Shown: positions 1-6,555 of the stretch, piece after piece
Numbering within the stretch: the stretch's first letter is position 1
Layout: every line of letters starts with the position of its first letter
Origin: Actinomycetota bacterium
GTDB taxonomy: Bacteria; Actinomycetota; Actinomycetes; S36-B12; UBA5976
Direction: 5' to 3'
NCBI GenBank assembly: GCA_009704345.1
Contig: WLEH01000060.1
Span: forward strand, 1 to 6,687
DNA: 6,687 nt
The notes under the pieces: generated by a model
The model's database searches: none
Told to the model about the DNA's origin: nothing
The model's input: only the letters and a program-made list of their open reading frames with translations
Program-made: the position numbers and the translations under genes

Positions 1-801
1 ATTTTGAAGTTGGGCTTGATCATAAACACCTTCTTGGTACTACTGCCAACATTCTTCGTGATTAATGCTTCATTCAGAAATACTAATGACATATTTAGTG
101 CACCTCTTTCTCTTGCCGAGCGCTTTGACTTAACTAATTATCAATTAGTTTTTGAGCAAGGAAACTTTGGCCGATATTTCTGGAACTCGTTGATTGTAAC
201 TGGCGGCTCGATTGTGGTGATTTTGATTCTGGGCACATTAGCTGGCTATGCATTAGCAAGATATTCCTTCAGATTGAACAATGTGGTTTATGTATTTTTC
301 TTAACTGGATTGCTAATTCCTGCGAAACTCGCTCTAGTTCCGTTATTTATTCAGTTAAAGAACATGGGACTTCTAGATAGTCGAATAGGCCTAATTCTGC
401 TTTATTCCGCCGGAGCTCTTCCAGCTGCAGTTTTCATCTTTACCGGTTTCATCAAAGCGCTGCCAGCTGATTTGGACAATGCTGCTCGAATTGATGGTGC
501 AACGGAATTTCAAGTGTTTCGAAAAATCATGTTGCCATTAATTGTGCCGGTCATGTCTATTGTTGGCATCTACTCTGCAATTCCAATTTGGAACGACTTC
601 TTATTGCCGTTGGTATTTATTAAAGACACCTCAAAGATGACCATCATGCAAGGCATGACGGTGTTCTTTGGTGAGTATGCCAATGACTGGGGTGGCCTAT
701 TTGCTGGTTTATCACTTGCCGCACTTCCAATTGTGTTGCTGTATGTGATTTTGTCTGGCCAGTTCATCAAGGGTCTTACTGCAGGTGCCACTAAAGGCTA
801 A
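1..801 (+). CDS. Carbohydrate ABC transporter permease, MalG-type (5' end outside window)
   Basis: Inner-membrane permease half of a sugar ABC importer; it would pair with a second permease, a binding protein and an ATPase, none of which lies in the window. The frame is open to the first base. A TTG at 4-6 could start it, but the first membrane segment begins at once (about residues 4-22, counting from the TTG) and family members usually carry some 10-20 residues before it, so I read the gene as cut by the window edge. Six hydrophobic segments are visible at about residues 4-22, 62-84, 94-117, 128-150, 184-206 and 232-257. The cytoplasmic EAA loop that contacts the ATPase sits at about 157-178, with the core AARIDGA followed by FRKIMLPL. 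The stop lies 3 bp before nanE, so transport and catabolism are one operon. Context suggests an amino sugar, a sugar acid or an oligosaccharide containing them as substrate; the protein itself does not show this. Confidence 0.93.
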   Translation: MLKLGLIINTFLVLLPTFFVINASFRNTNDIFSAPLSLAERFDLTNYQLVFEQGNFGRYFWNSLIVTGGSIVVILILGTLAGYALARYSFRLNNVVYVFFLTGLLIPAKLALVPLFIQLKNMGLLDSRIGLILLYSAGALPAAVFIFTGFIKALPADLDNAARIDGATEFQVFRKIMLPLIVPVMSIVGIYSAIPIWNDFLLPLVFIKDTSKMTIMQGMTVFFGEYANDWGGLFAGLSLAALPIVLLYVILSGQFIKGLTAGATKG

Positions 802-804
802 TTA

Positions 805-1452
805 ATGATTAAAGCTGGAAGTTTAATTGTCTCCGTTCAAGCACGCCCAGATTCGGCGCTGCGCAAACCAGAGATCCTCGCTGCAATCGCGCAAGAAGTA
901 GTCAAAGGTGGCGCGCAAGCAGTTCGGGTGCAGGGCATTGAGACTATTGCCGCAGTAAGAAAAGTAGTTAATGTGCCAATTATTGGACTAATTAAAACCG
1001 AACGATATGGTTTTGATGCCTATATCAGCGCAATCGCTGATGAAGTTGAAGCAATTAAATATGCTGGTGCAGATTTTGTGGCAATGGATGTCACTGATCG
1101 ATCTCGACCAGAGCAACTGGAAGAATTATTTGCTCGCGCCAGTGAAGTTGAGATAAAAGTGTTTGCAGATATTGCCACGATTGCCGAGGGCATTAGAGCA
1201 CAAGAACTAGGTGCTCATTTTGTGGCAACCACGATGGCGGGTTATACCGATCAACGGCCAACCACTGATGGTCCCGACTATGAATTGCTCCAGCAGCTGG
1301 TATCGCAATTGAGTGTTCCGGTGATTTTGGAAGGAAGAGTTGCTTCCAAAGCCGATATCGCTCGGGGATTTGAGTTGGGGGCCCACGCCGTAGTAGTTGG
1401 GCGAGCGGTGACAGCGCCCCGAACTATCGTTGAATCTTTGCTTCTTGGATGA
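805..1452 (+). CDS. nanE: N-acetylmannosamine-6-phosphate 2-epimerase (NanE)
   Basis: Cytoplasmic TIM-barrel epimerase interconverting ManNAc-6-P and GlcNAc-6-P, the step that feeds ManNAc (often from sialic acid) into GlcNAc catabolism. Length of 215 residues is normal to slightly short for the family. Visible family blocks are LIVSVQA (7-13), a GLIK strand with Lys64, the FVAMD strand (91-95) and RSRP (99-102), ADI (121-123), ATTMAGYT (141-148), ILEGR (174-178) and GAHAVVVG (192-199). Lys64 and Glu176 align by position with the catalytic Lys/Glu pair described for clostridial NanE. The first block has Val11 where many homologues have Cys (SCQA). The ATG is supported by AAAGG at 793-797, 7 bp upstream, which lies within the end of the permease gene. 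No sialate lyase is present nearby, so the source of ManNAc is unknown. Family assignment is firm; the in vivo substrate is inferred. Confidence 0.93.
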   Translation: MIKAGSLIVSVQARPDSALRKPEILAAIAQEVVKGGAQAVRVQGIETIAAVRKVVNVPIIGLIKTERYGFDAYISAIADEVEAIKYAGADFVAMDVTDRSRPEQLEELFARASEVEIKVFADIATIAEGIRAQELGAHFVATTMAGYTDQRPTTDGPDYELLQQLVSQLSVPVILEGRVASKADIARGFELGAHAVVVGRAVTAPRTIVESLLLG

Positions 1453-1459
1453 TTAGCAC

Positions 1460-2326
1460 ATGATGCTATGCATTGATGCTGGCGCGAGTAGCGCGAAATG
1501 GGCACTGAAAACGCAATCTGGTTTTTGCAGTGGATCGGTTGGGCCAATAACTGGGCACTTATTTTCTGAAGAGGCGCAGGCTCAAGTTTTTGCCGAACTT
1601 GACAAAATTGCAGCAGAAACTGGACCAGTAATGGAAGTTGTAATGGGAGTTACAGGCGTTGATAATGGCACTGAAGTTGCAAACAATTTAATTGAATATG
1701 TTGCAAAAGTTTTCAAAACAGGCGCTAAAAATATTAGACTCATGAACGATATGGAGCTCGCCTACTCTGCCGTCTTTGATCCGGGGGAAGGTGTGCTGGT
1801 TTATGCCGGAACTGGCGCGATTGCGTCTCAAGTAGATAAAGCCGGTAACTTTATACGTGCTGGTGGCTGGGGATTTCATATTGGTGACTTTGGTGCTGGT
1901 TATTCAATTGGCATAGCCGCGCTGAGATACGTCACAAGTCTGTGGGATCAAGGAAAAGATCCGATGCAAGATGAGTTTGGTGCTGCAGTTATGAATTACA
2001 TTGATTGTAAAGATTGGCCAGATTTGCGTATCTTTATTTATGGCAATGGTAGATCTGCAATTGCCTCAGTGGCTCCAATTGTGGGTCAGCTTGCCGATCA
2101 AGGAAATGAGATCGCTCAGCTATTGATTCAAGATGCTGGGTTGTCATTAGCGGAGCTGGCGCAGCATATTGTGGATCGCACCGGCGCTACCAAAATCGTT
2201 GCTATGGGTGGGACATTCAAAATCTCCCCAATGTTGTTTGAAGAGTTGCGTAATGCACTTGAGTTACCAATTGAATTCGTAGATGATGATATTTCCCAAC
2301 GCTGGCTAGAACGGAATGGCAAATGA
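1460..2326 (+). CDS. BadF/BadG-family ATPase, probable N-acetylhexosamine (GlcNAc/ManNAc) kinase
   Basis: ASKHA-fold sugar kinase of the BadF/BadG/BcrA/BcrD family, the group that includes eukaryotic-type N-acetylglucosamine kinase. Motifs in order: phosphate-1 loop CIDAGASSAKWAL (4-16) with Asp6; VMGVTGV (61-67); LMNDMELAY (94-102), with Asp97 at the place of the catalytic Asp in NAGK-like kinases; phosphate-2 GTGA (117-120); the family signature GGWGFHIGDFGAGYSIG (135-151); and an adenosine-type GG at 250-251. At 288 residues it is at the short end of the family. It begins 7 bp after nanE with tandem ATG codons (1460 and 1463); GGAT at 1447-1450 is only a weak ribosome-binding site, so translational coupling is likely. 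Its 3' end overlaps the aldolase gene by ATGA. Next to nanE it most simply makes ManNAc-6-P or GlcNAc-6-P, taking the place of the usual ROK-type NanK. A different sugar or glucosamine is possible; the fold does not settle the substrate. Confidence 0.82.
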   Translation: MMLCIDAGASSAKWALKTQSGFCSGSVGPITGHLFSEEAQAQVFAELDKIAAETGPVMEVVMGVTGVDNGTEVANNLIEYVAKVFKTGAKNIRLMNDMELAYSAVFDPGEGVLVYAGTGAIASQVDKAGNFIRAGGWGFHIGDFGAGYSIGIAALRYVTSLWDQGKDPMQDEFGAAVMNYIDCKDWPDLRIFIYGNGRSAIASVAPIVGQLADQGNEIAQLLIQDAGLSLAELAQHIVDRTGATKIVAMGGTFKISPMLFEELRNALELPIEFVDDDISQRWLERNGK

Positions 2327-2940
2327 TTGACTTTGAAGCAGCGCTGGCCAATCAGCAAGTTGTGCCGGTAATTTCGCTTGATGATCCAGAACTAGCTCTA
2401 CCCATGGCTGAAGCGCTTCTAGCTGGCGGCATCTCAATTCTAGAAGTTACATTGCGCAGCAAGAACTCAATGCAGGTGCTAAAGAATCTAGCTGAAGATA
2501 ATCGATTCACTATTGGTGCTGGTTCAGTCAACTCAACTAATCAGTTAGATCAAGCGGTATCAGCTGGCGCTAAATTCATTGTGTCGCCCGGAAGTTATGA
2601 GCCGCTGATCAAGGCTGCGCTTGCCACCGGCTTACCTTATTTGCCTGGTGTCTCTACTCCGTCTGAGATTTTGCTCAATCACAATCTAGGTATGGAGCTG
2701 GTTAAATTTTTCCCAGCAAAACTGTTAGGTGGACCAGCTGCAATTAAAACTGTCGCTGCACCATTTCCGACAATGCGTTTTATGCCTACTGGAAACATCA
2801 CCCAAGAGGATTACAGTGAATACCTAGCCCTACCCAATGTGGTGGCAGTTGGTAGCAGTTGGATGGTAAAACCAGAATTGATTGCTGCTAAAGACTGGGC
2901 AAGCATTACTAAGTTAGCTAGTTTGCGGGACAGCAAATGA
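2323..2940 (+). CDS. eda: KDPG/KHG aldolase family protein (2-keto-3-deoxy-6-phosphogluconate aldolase)
   Basis: Class I (Schiff-base) aldolase splitting 2-keto-3-deoxy-6-phosphogluconate into pyruvate and glyceraldehyde 3-phosphate in the cytoplasm; relatives use the galacto epimer or 4-hydroxy-2-oxoglutarate. The 205-residue length is typical. Motifs in order: VVPVI (13-17), EVTLRS (41-46) with catalytic-type Glu41 and phosphate-binding Arg45, GAGSV (65-69), FIVSPG (85-90), PGVSTPSE (108-115), VKFFPA (127-132) with Lys128 as the Schiff-base lysine, and PTGNI (155-159). Two glycine-rich sites differ from the common form: PTGNI instead of PTGGI, and GSSWM (177-181) instead of GGSWM. Both are near the phosphate/substrate pocket in the family. 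The ATG overlaps the kinase stop as ATGA, with GGA at 2313-2315 seven bases upstream. Pairing with the next gene suggests KDG is phosphorylated, then cleaved. A different 2-keto-3-deoxy acid as substrate remains possible. Confidence 0.88.
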   Translation: MIDFEAALANQQVVPVISLDDPELALPMAEALLAGGISILEVTLRSKNSMQVLKNLAEDNRFTIGAGSVNSTNQLDQAVSAGAKFIVSPGSYEPLIKAALATGLPYLPGVSTPSEILLNHNLGMELVKFFPAKLLGGPAAIKTVAAPFPTMRFMPTGNITQEDYSEYLALPNVVAVGSSWMVKPELIAAKDWASITKLASLRDSK

Positions 2941-4001
2941 AATTCAAATCAGTAGATCAGACTAAATTCGATTTAGTTTCCCTGGGCGAAGTGATGCTTC
3001 GATTAGATCCAGGTGAGGGTCGGATTCGAACTGCTCGTGAGTTCAAAGTCTGGGAGGGCGGCGGCGAATATAACGTTGCTCGAGGATTGCGTAAATGTTT
3101 TGAAATGCGAACTGCAATTGTCACTTCGCTAGTTGACAATGAAATTGGGCGATTGGTTGAAGACTTAATTCTAACGGGTGGCGTATCCACTGAATTTATT
3201 CAATGGGTGGAGTTTGACCAAGTTGGTCGAAGCGCTCGCAACGGATTAAATTTCACTGAGCGTGGGTTTGGGTTGCGAGGTGGTGTTGGAGTATCTGATC
3301 GAGGACACACTGCAGTAAGCCAACTAAAGCCAGGCATGATTGATTGGCAACATTTGTTTGGCAATTTAGGCGTTCGAGTTTTTCATACAGGCGGCATCTT
3401 TGCCAGGCTATCTGATAGCACGCCCGCAGTAATTCTGGAAGCAATGCATGCGGCAAAAGAAACCGGAACTTTAATCTCTTATGACTTTAATTACCGACCA
3501 AGCCTTTGGGCTGGATTGGGTGGGAAAGCAAAAGCACAAGAGATCAGCAAACAAATTGCCCCGTTAGTTGACATCATGATTGGTGGGGTTGATGACTTTA
3601 GCCAATCGCTTGGCATTGAGATTGCCGATCCAACGTTTGAAAATATGGTCCCAGCAGTTGTGGCTCAGTATCCGAATCTGCAATTAGTTGCAACAACCAA
3701 GCGTGATTTAAAGTCAGCATCGCAGAACAGCTATAGCGCAATTGCCTGGCGTAAGGATGATGGTTTTGTTACCAGCAGTTTGAATTTAGAAGTTGAAGTA
3801 TTGGATCGAGTTGGCGCTGGTGATAGCTTCGTCTCAGCACTGATTTATTGCCTACTTAAGGAAATGCCGCTACAAACTGCGTTGGATTATGGTGTTGCCC
3901 ATGGTGCGCTCACCATGACCACCCCAGGGGATAATTCCATGGCCACACTTGCTGACGTGCAGGCAGTGATTACTGGTGGTTCAGCCGCAATTAAGCGTTA
4001 A
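2937..4001 (+). CDS. kdgK: PfkB-family sugar kinase, 2-keto-3-deoxygluconate kinase-like (long form)
   Basis: Ribokinase-fold kinase expected to phosphorylate 2-keto-3-deoxygluconate to KDPG for the aldolase encoded just upstream. Visible blocks: strand VSLGEVMLRL (14-23); sugar-binding GGGEYNVARGL (41-51); TGGIFARLS (151-159); DFNYRPSLW (183-191), typical of KDG-kinase relatives; IGGVDDF (215-221); and the PfkB signature DRVGAGDSF (290-298) with catalytic-base Asp296. At 354 residues it is longer than usual (about 300-320); the extra length falls mainly around 100-140, with LNFTERGFGLRG and DRGHTAVSQLKPG, a block I associate with a distinct PfkB subfamily. The start overlaps the aldolase stop as ATGA, with GCGGGA at 2925-2930 six bases upstream. 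The 3' end overlaps the convergent iron-sulfur gene by 11 bp. Family assignment is firm; substrate specificity rests on the motif and the neighbour. Confidence 0.87.
   Translation: MKFKSVDQTKFDLVSLGEVMLRLDPGEGRIRTAREFKVWEGGGEYNVARGLRKCFEMRTAIVTSLVDNEIGRLVEDLILTGGVSTEFIQWVEFDQVGRSARNGLNFTERGFGLRGGVGVSDRGHTAVSQLKPGMIDWQHLFGNLGVRVFHTGGIFARLSDSTPAVILEAMHAAKETGTLISYDFNYRPSLWAGLGGKAKAQEISKQIAPLVDIMIGGVDDFSQSLGIEIADPTFENMVPAVVAQYPNLQLVATTKRDLKSASQNSYSAIAWRKDDGFVTSSLNLEVEVLDRVGAGDSFVSALIYCLLKEMPLQTALDYGVAHGALTMTTPGDNSMATLADVQAVITGGSAAIKR
3900..3917. repeat. Perfect 7-bp inverted repeat inside the kdgK-like gene
   Basis: CATGGTG (3900-3906) and CACCATG (3911-3917) form a perfect 7-bp stem with a 4-base loop, CGCT. 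It lies over the codons for the HGALTM stretch (residues 322-327) of the kinase, a region under protein-level constraint. There is no T-run on either side, so it does not look like a terminator. It may be chance, or may slow transcription near the operon end. Confidence 0.3.
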
Positions 4002-5049
4002 TCGAATTACTTAACGCCACAAATTCAGCAAGATGTAAAACTTTAGTCTTGATTTTACGTTTTTTCAGTTGAGTCTTTAATTGCCGGGTGCAGCCAGGGT
4101 TCACGCTGATAATGAAATCTAAATCAAGTTTGGCAATTTCTTTTGCTTTTTTCTCAAAGACTTTATTGGAATCCTTCGCTCGCAAAATTGCATAAGTGCC
4201 AGCAGCGCCGCAGCAGTCACTAGCCCCTGGTAACTCAACGTAATCCGCAATCTGCGCGAGAACTTTGCGCGGCTCGTTAAAGATTTGCAACCCATGTCGT
4301 AGGTGGCATGAATCTTGAAGTGCAACCCTTGCTTTTTTGCCATTGATCATTACCGGCTTGAGTTGATCTACTTTTGCAGCTAATGCTTGTGAGTATTCAA
4401 ATACTCGGTCTTTGCCAAGTACAGAAGCTAAATGAGCAGCGCAACCGCCGCTAGTGGTTAATATCTTGCCCGGCAGTTTGTCACCTAATTCTTTTGCCAT
4501 CTCTTTACCGCGTTCAAGCTCACCGTTGTGGGCATGCAGCGCACCGCAGCAACCTTGATTACCGCTGACACTGGCTGGCAGATTTAGTTGAGCTGCCTTG
4601 GAAATGCCAGGAAACAGGCCGCGCTCGAAACAACCTAACATCAATGAGTATTCTGCTTGATCTTGCTTCTTGAAATTTCGTAAATTGAACGCACCCAAGA
4701 ACCGCACTCGCCAAGCTTGATTAACTGCAAATAACAGTAATTTCACAATGATATTTCTATTACTACCTTGCCAAGCAGCAGATCGCCATTCTTCTAACAG
4801 TGTGCCGTATTCCACACCAGCTGGACAAACACTTTCACAAGCTCGGCAACCTAAGCAAAAACTTGATTGCTCCAGCGTTTGATCTAGCGACAATTCACCA
4901 ATCTGTACTGCCCGCATTAGATTGATTCGACCCCGGGGTGAAGACTCTTCTTCTTGCGTGAGCGCATAAGTTGGGCAAGCAGGTAAGCAGTAACCGCAGG
5001 AAATACATCGCTCTAACCGACTGGGCGTGAACGGCAGATCCTGTTTCAT
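3991..5049 (-). CDS. glcF: GlcF-type iron-sulfur subunit of a 2-hydroxyacid (glycolate/D-lactate) oxidase
   Basis: Electron-transfer subunit carrying electrons from the flavin subunit toward the quinone pool, probably peripheral at the inner face of the membrane. Two ferredoxin-type 4Fe-4S motifs are intact: C15-C18-C21-C25-P (CISCGYCLPACP) and C65-C68-C71-C75-P (CLGCRACESVCP). Two CCG-type cysteine-rich domains follow, with GCCGALHAHNGE (166-177) and DCCGAAGTY (278-286), plus partner cysteines C140, C203, C248 and C320, matching the heterodisulfide-reductase-like C-terminal half of GlcF. At 352 residues it is shorter than the roughly 400 of E. coli GlcF, but no motif is missing. It begins inside the end of the flavin-subunit gene (ATGA), with AGGAA at 5064-5060 ten bases upstream, so the pair is translationally linked. 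Its 3' end overlaps the kdgK-like gene. The oxidised acid cannot be told from this subunit. Confidence 0.92.
   Translation of the reverse strand: MKQDLPFTPSRLERCISCGYCLPACPTYALTQEEESSPRGRINLMRAVQIGELSLDQTLEQSSFCLGCRACESVCPAGVEYGTLLEEWRSAAWQGSNRNIIVKLLLFAVNQAWRVRFLGAFNLRNFKKQDQAEYSLMLGCFERGLFPGISKAAQLNLPASVSGNQGCCGALHAHNGELERGKEMAKELGDKLPGKILTTSGGCAAHLASVLGKDRVFEYSQALAAKVDQLKPVMINGKKARVALQDSCHLRHGLQIFNEPRKVLAQIADYVELPGASDCCGAAGTYAILRAKDSNKVFEKKAKEIAKLDLDFIISVNPGCTRQLKTQLKKRKIKTKVLHLAEFVALSNSINA
3995..4017. repeat. Inverted repeat at the convergent gene junction
   Basis: GCGTTAA (3995-4001) and TTAACGC (4011-4017) are a perfect 7-bp inverted repeat with a 9-base spacer. It begins in the last codons of the kdgK-like gene, includes its TAA stop, and covers the final codons of the iron-sulfur gene on the other strand. 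With no intergenic space between the two operons, a hairpin here could help both transcripts stop or be protected at the 3' end. No clean T-tract follows on either strand, so intrinsic termination is not shown. Confidence 0.4.
4033..4065 (+). terminator. Weak candidate terminator for the sugar operon, embedded in the opposing gene
   Basis: GTAAAA (4035-4040) can pair with TTTTAC (4053-4058) across a 12-base loop, with possible A-T and wobble extension at the base, and six T residues follow at 4060-4065. This has the layout of an intrinsic terminator for + strand transcripts about 35 bases past the kinase stop. The stem has only one G-C pair, and the sequence also encodes a lysine-rich tail of the iron-sulfur protein, which alone would produce A/T runs. 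Treat as possible only. Confidence 0.25.
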
Positions 5050-6431
5050 GAGCCGGTCTTTCCTGGATTTAAAATCCCATTTGGATCAAATGCAGTCTTA
5101 ATCCGTCGGAATAATTCCATTTGCTCTTTGCCAACTTTGCGCTCTAGATATGGCAGCTTGGCAATGCCAACGCCGTGCTCGCCAGTTATGGTGCCACCCA
5201 TATCGAGTGCGAGCGTAAAGATGTCATCAAGCGCTTGATGTAATCGGGCAACTTCAGCTGGATCATTGATATCGGCTAATACTTTTGGATGTAAATTGCC
5301 ATCACCTGCATGGCCAAATACGCCAATTTTCACATTACGTTTTTTACTTATCTCGCTTATTTTTGCAACAGTTTCAGCTAGTAGTGGCCTTGGCACACAG
5401 ATGTCTTCACTAACTGCAAGGGATGCTTCCCGAGCTAATGCTGGTAACGCGCAGCGCCTTGCAAACAGCAGTTGATCTGCTTCAACCACGTTTTTAGCTC
5501 TGGTAACTGAGATAACACCAGTTGTCGATGCACAGATATCTGCCATTCGCTGTGTTTTAATCTCAACATCATCACTATCACCATCTTCACCAAATAGCAG
5601 TAATGCACCAGCGTTCGTGTCTAAGCCAATATTGGCAAACTTTTCTACCGCAATAATGCAAACTTGATCTAAGAACTCAAGCGTTGCTGGCAATATGCCA
5701 GCCCCGACAATGTTATCTACTGCAACTGATGCATCGGCCAGTGTTTTGAAGTAAGCGACACCATATTTAGAAATTGTTGGACGTGGCCGCAGCGCAACTG
5801 TGGCTTTAGTGATTACACCAAGCGTTCCTTCTGAACCGACCATTAATCTGGTGATGTCATATCCTGCGACATCTTTCACCATGCGCGAGCCAGTGTTAAT
5901 TACTTCGCCGGTACCTAGCACTACCTCAAGCCCAAGCACATAGTTTCGAGTCACACCATATTTAAGGCCGCGCAAGCCGCCGGCGCAGGTGGCGATATTG
6001 CCGCCAATGGTGGATACAGTTTTTGATCCTGGGTCTGGCGGATACATCAAGCCATGTTTAGCTGCGGCGTCATCTAAATTAACATTTGTTACTGCGGGTT
6101 CAACAACTGCCAACATTTCAGATTTTGAAATCTCCAAAATTCGATTTAGTTTGGTCATTACCAAAATGATGCCACCAGTAATTGGCACTGTTGCTGCGGC
6201 TAAATTACTGCCAGCACCACGAGTAATGACTGGCACATTGTGCTCATTGGCAAACTTAATTAACTCAACTACGTCTTGAGTTGTTTCGGCAAACACCACC
6301 GCCTCTGGGGCGGCTTTGAATTCTGGTGTGGCATCAGTGGAATAAGCGGTAATGGTCACCGGATCGGTTTTGACCTTATCGCCAAGAAGTTGAGTTAGGG
6401 CTGCGAGATTCATCTGTCGATAAGGATACAC
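5046..6431 (-). CDS. glcD: GlcD-type FAD-linked oxidase subunit (glycolate or D-2-hydroxyacid dehydrogenase)
   Basis: Flavoprotein of the GlcD/D-lactate dehydrogenase family, oxidising an (R)-2-hydroxyacid to the 2-oxoacid and passing electrons to the GlcF-type partner. The N-terminal FAD_binding_4 half shows RGAGSNL (71-77), PPDPGS (131-136), TIGGNIATCAGG (141-152), KYGVTRNYVLGLEVVLGTG (157-175) and GSEGTLGVIT (199-208). The C-terminal FAD-oxidase half (about 220-458) shows the metal/substrate-site motifs GHAGDGNLHP (373-382) and GEHGVG (417-422), and ends with FDPNGILNPGK (448-458). Length of 461 residues is within the family range, shorter than E. coli GlcD. I use the GTG at 6431, which has GGAA 8 bases upstream (6443-6440); an in-frame ATG at 6413 (Met7) is an alternative with no good ribosome-binding site. 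No GlcE gene, needed by the E. coli enzyme, lies in the window, so D-lactate or another hydroxyacid is as plausible as glycolate. Confidence 0.92.
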   Translation of the reverse strand: MYPYRQMNLAALTQLLGDKVKTDPVTITAYSTDATPEFKAAPEAVVFAETTQDVVELIKFANEHNVPVITRGAGSNLAAATVPITGGIILVMTKLNRILEISKSEMLAVVEPAVTNVNLDDAAAKHGLMYPPDPGSKTVSTIGGNIATCAGGLRGLKYGVTRNYVLGLEVVLGTGEVINTGSRMVKDVAGYDITRLMVGSEGTLGVITKATVALRPRPTISKYGVAYFKTLADASVAVDNIVGAGILPATLEFLDQVCIIAVEKFANIGLDTNAGALLLFGEDGDSDDVEIKTQRMADICASTTGVISVTRAKNVVEADQLLFARRCALPALAREASLAVSEDICVPRPLLAETVAKISEISKKRNVKIGVFGHAGDGNLHPKVLADINDPAEVARLHQALDDIFTLALDMGGTITGEHGVGIAKLPYLERKVGKEQMELFRRIKTAFDPNGILNPGKTGS

Positions 6432-6555
6432 CTGGTTTGTTCCGTGAATTTAGTTAAACCCTTACATCCATAGCTAGGGAAACCACGGCAGCAGGCAAGC
6501 TCGGCCTATCGAATATGAACCAGATGTTGCCCAACTCGAATTGAATCTGCCAGTT

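Noticed and set aside
1..801. TTG at 4-6 as the true start of the permease gene
   Set aside because: The frame is open through the first base and the first membrane segment begins immediately, so the start is more likely left of the window.
2128..2358. Minus-strand open frame across the kinase/aldolase junction, and similar antisense frames over other genes
   Set aside because: They lie opposite genes with strong family motifs, have no family features of their own, and lack convincing ribosome-binding sites.
5989..6279. Plus-strand open frame of 96 codons inside the flavin-subunit gene
   Set aside because: It is the complement of conserved GlcD motifs, and its translation looks like no known family.
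6515..6544. Nine-codon open frame on the plus strand in the intergenic region (possible leader peptide)
   Set aside because: No ribosome-binding site, no run of regulatory codons, and no attenuator-like hairpin with T-tract after it.
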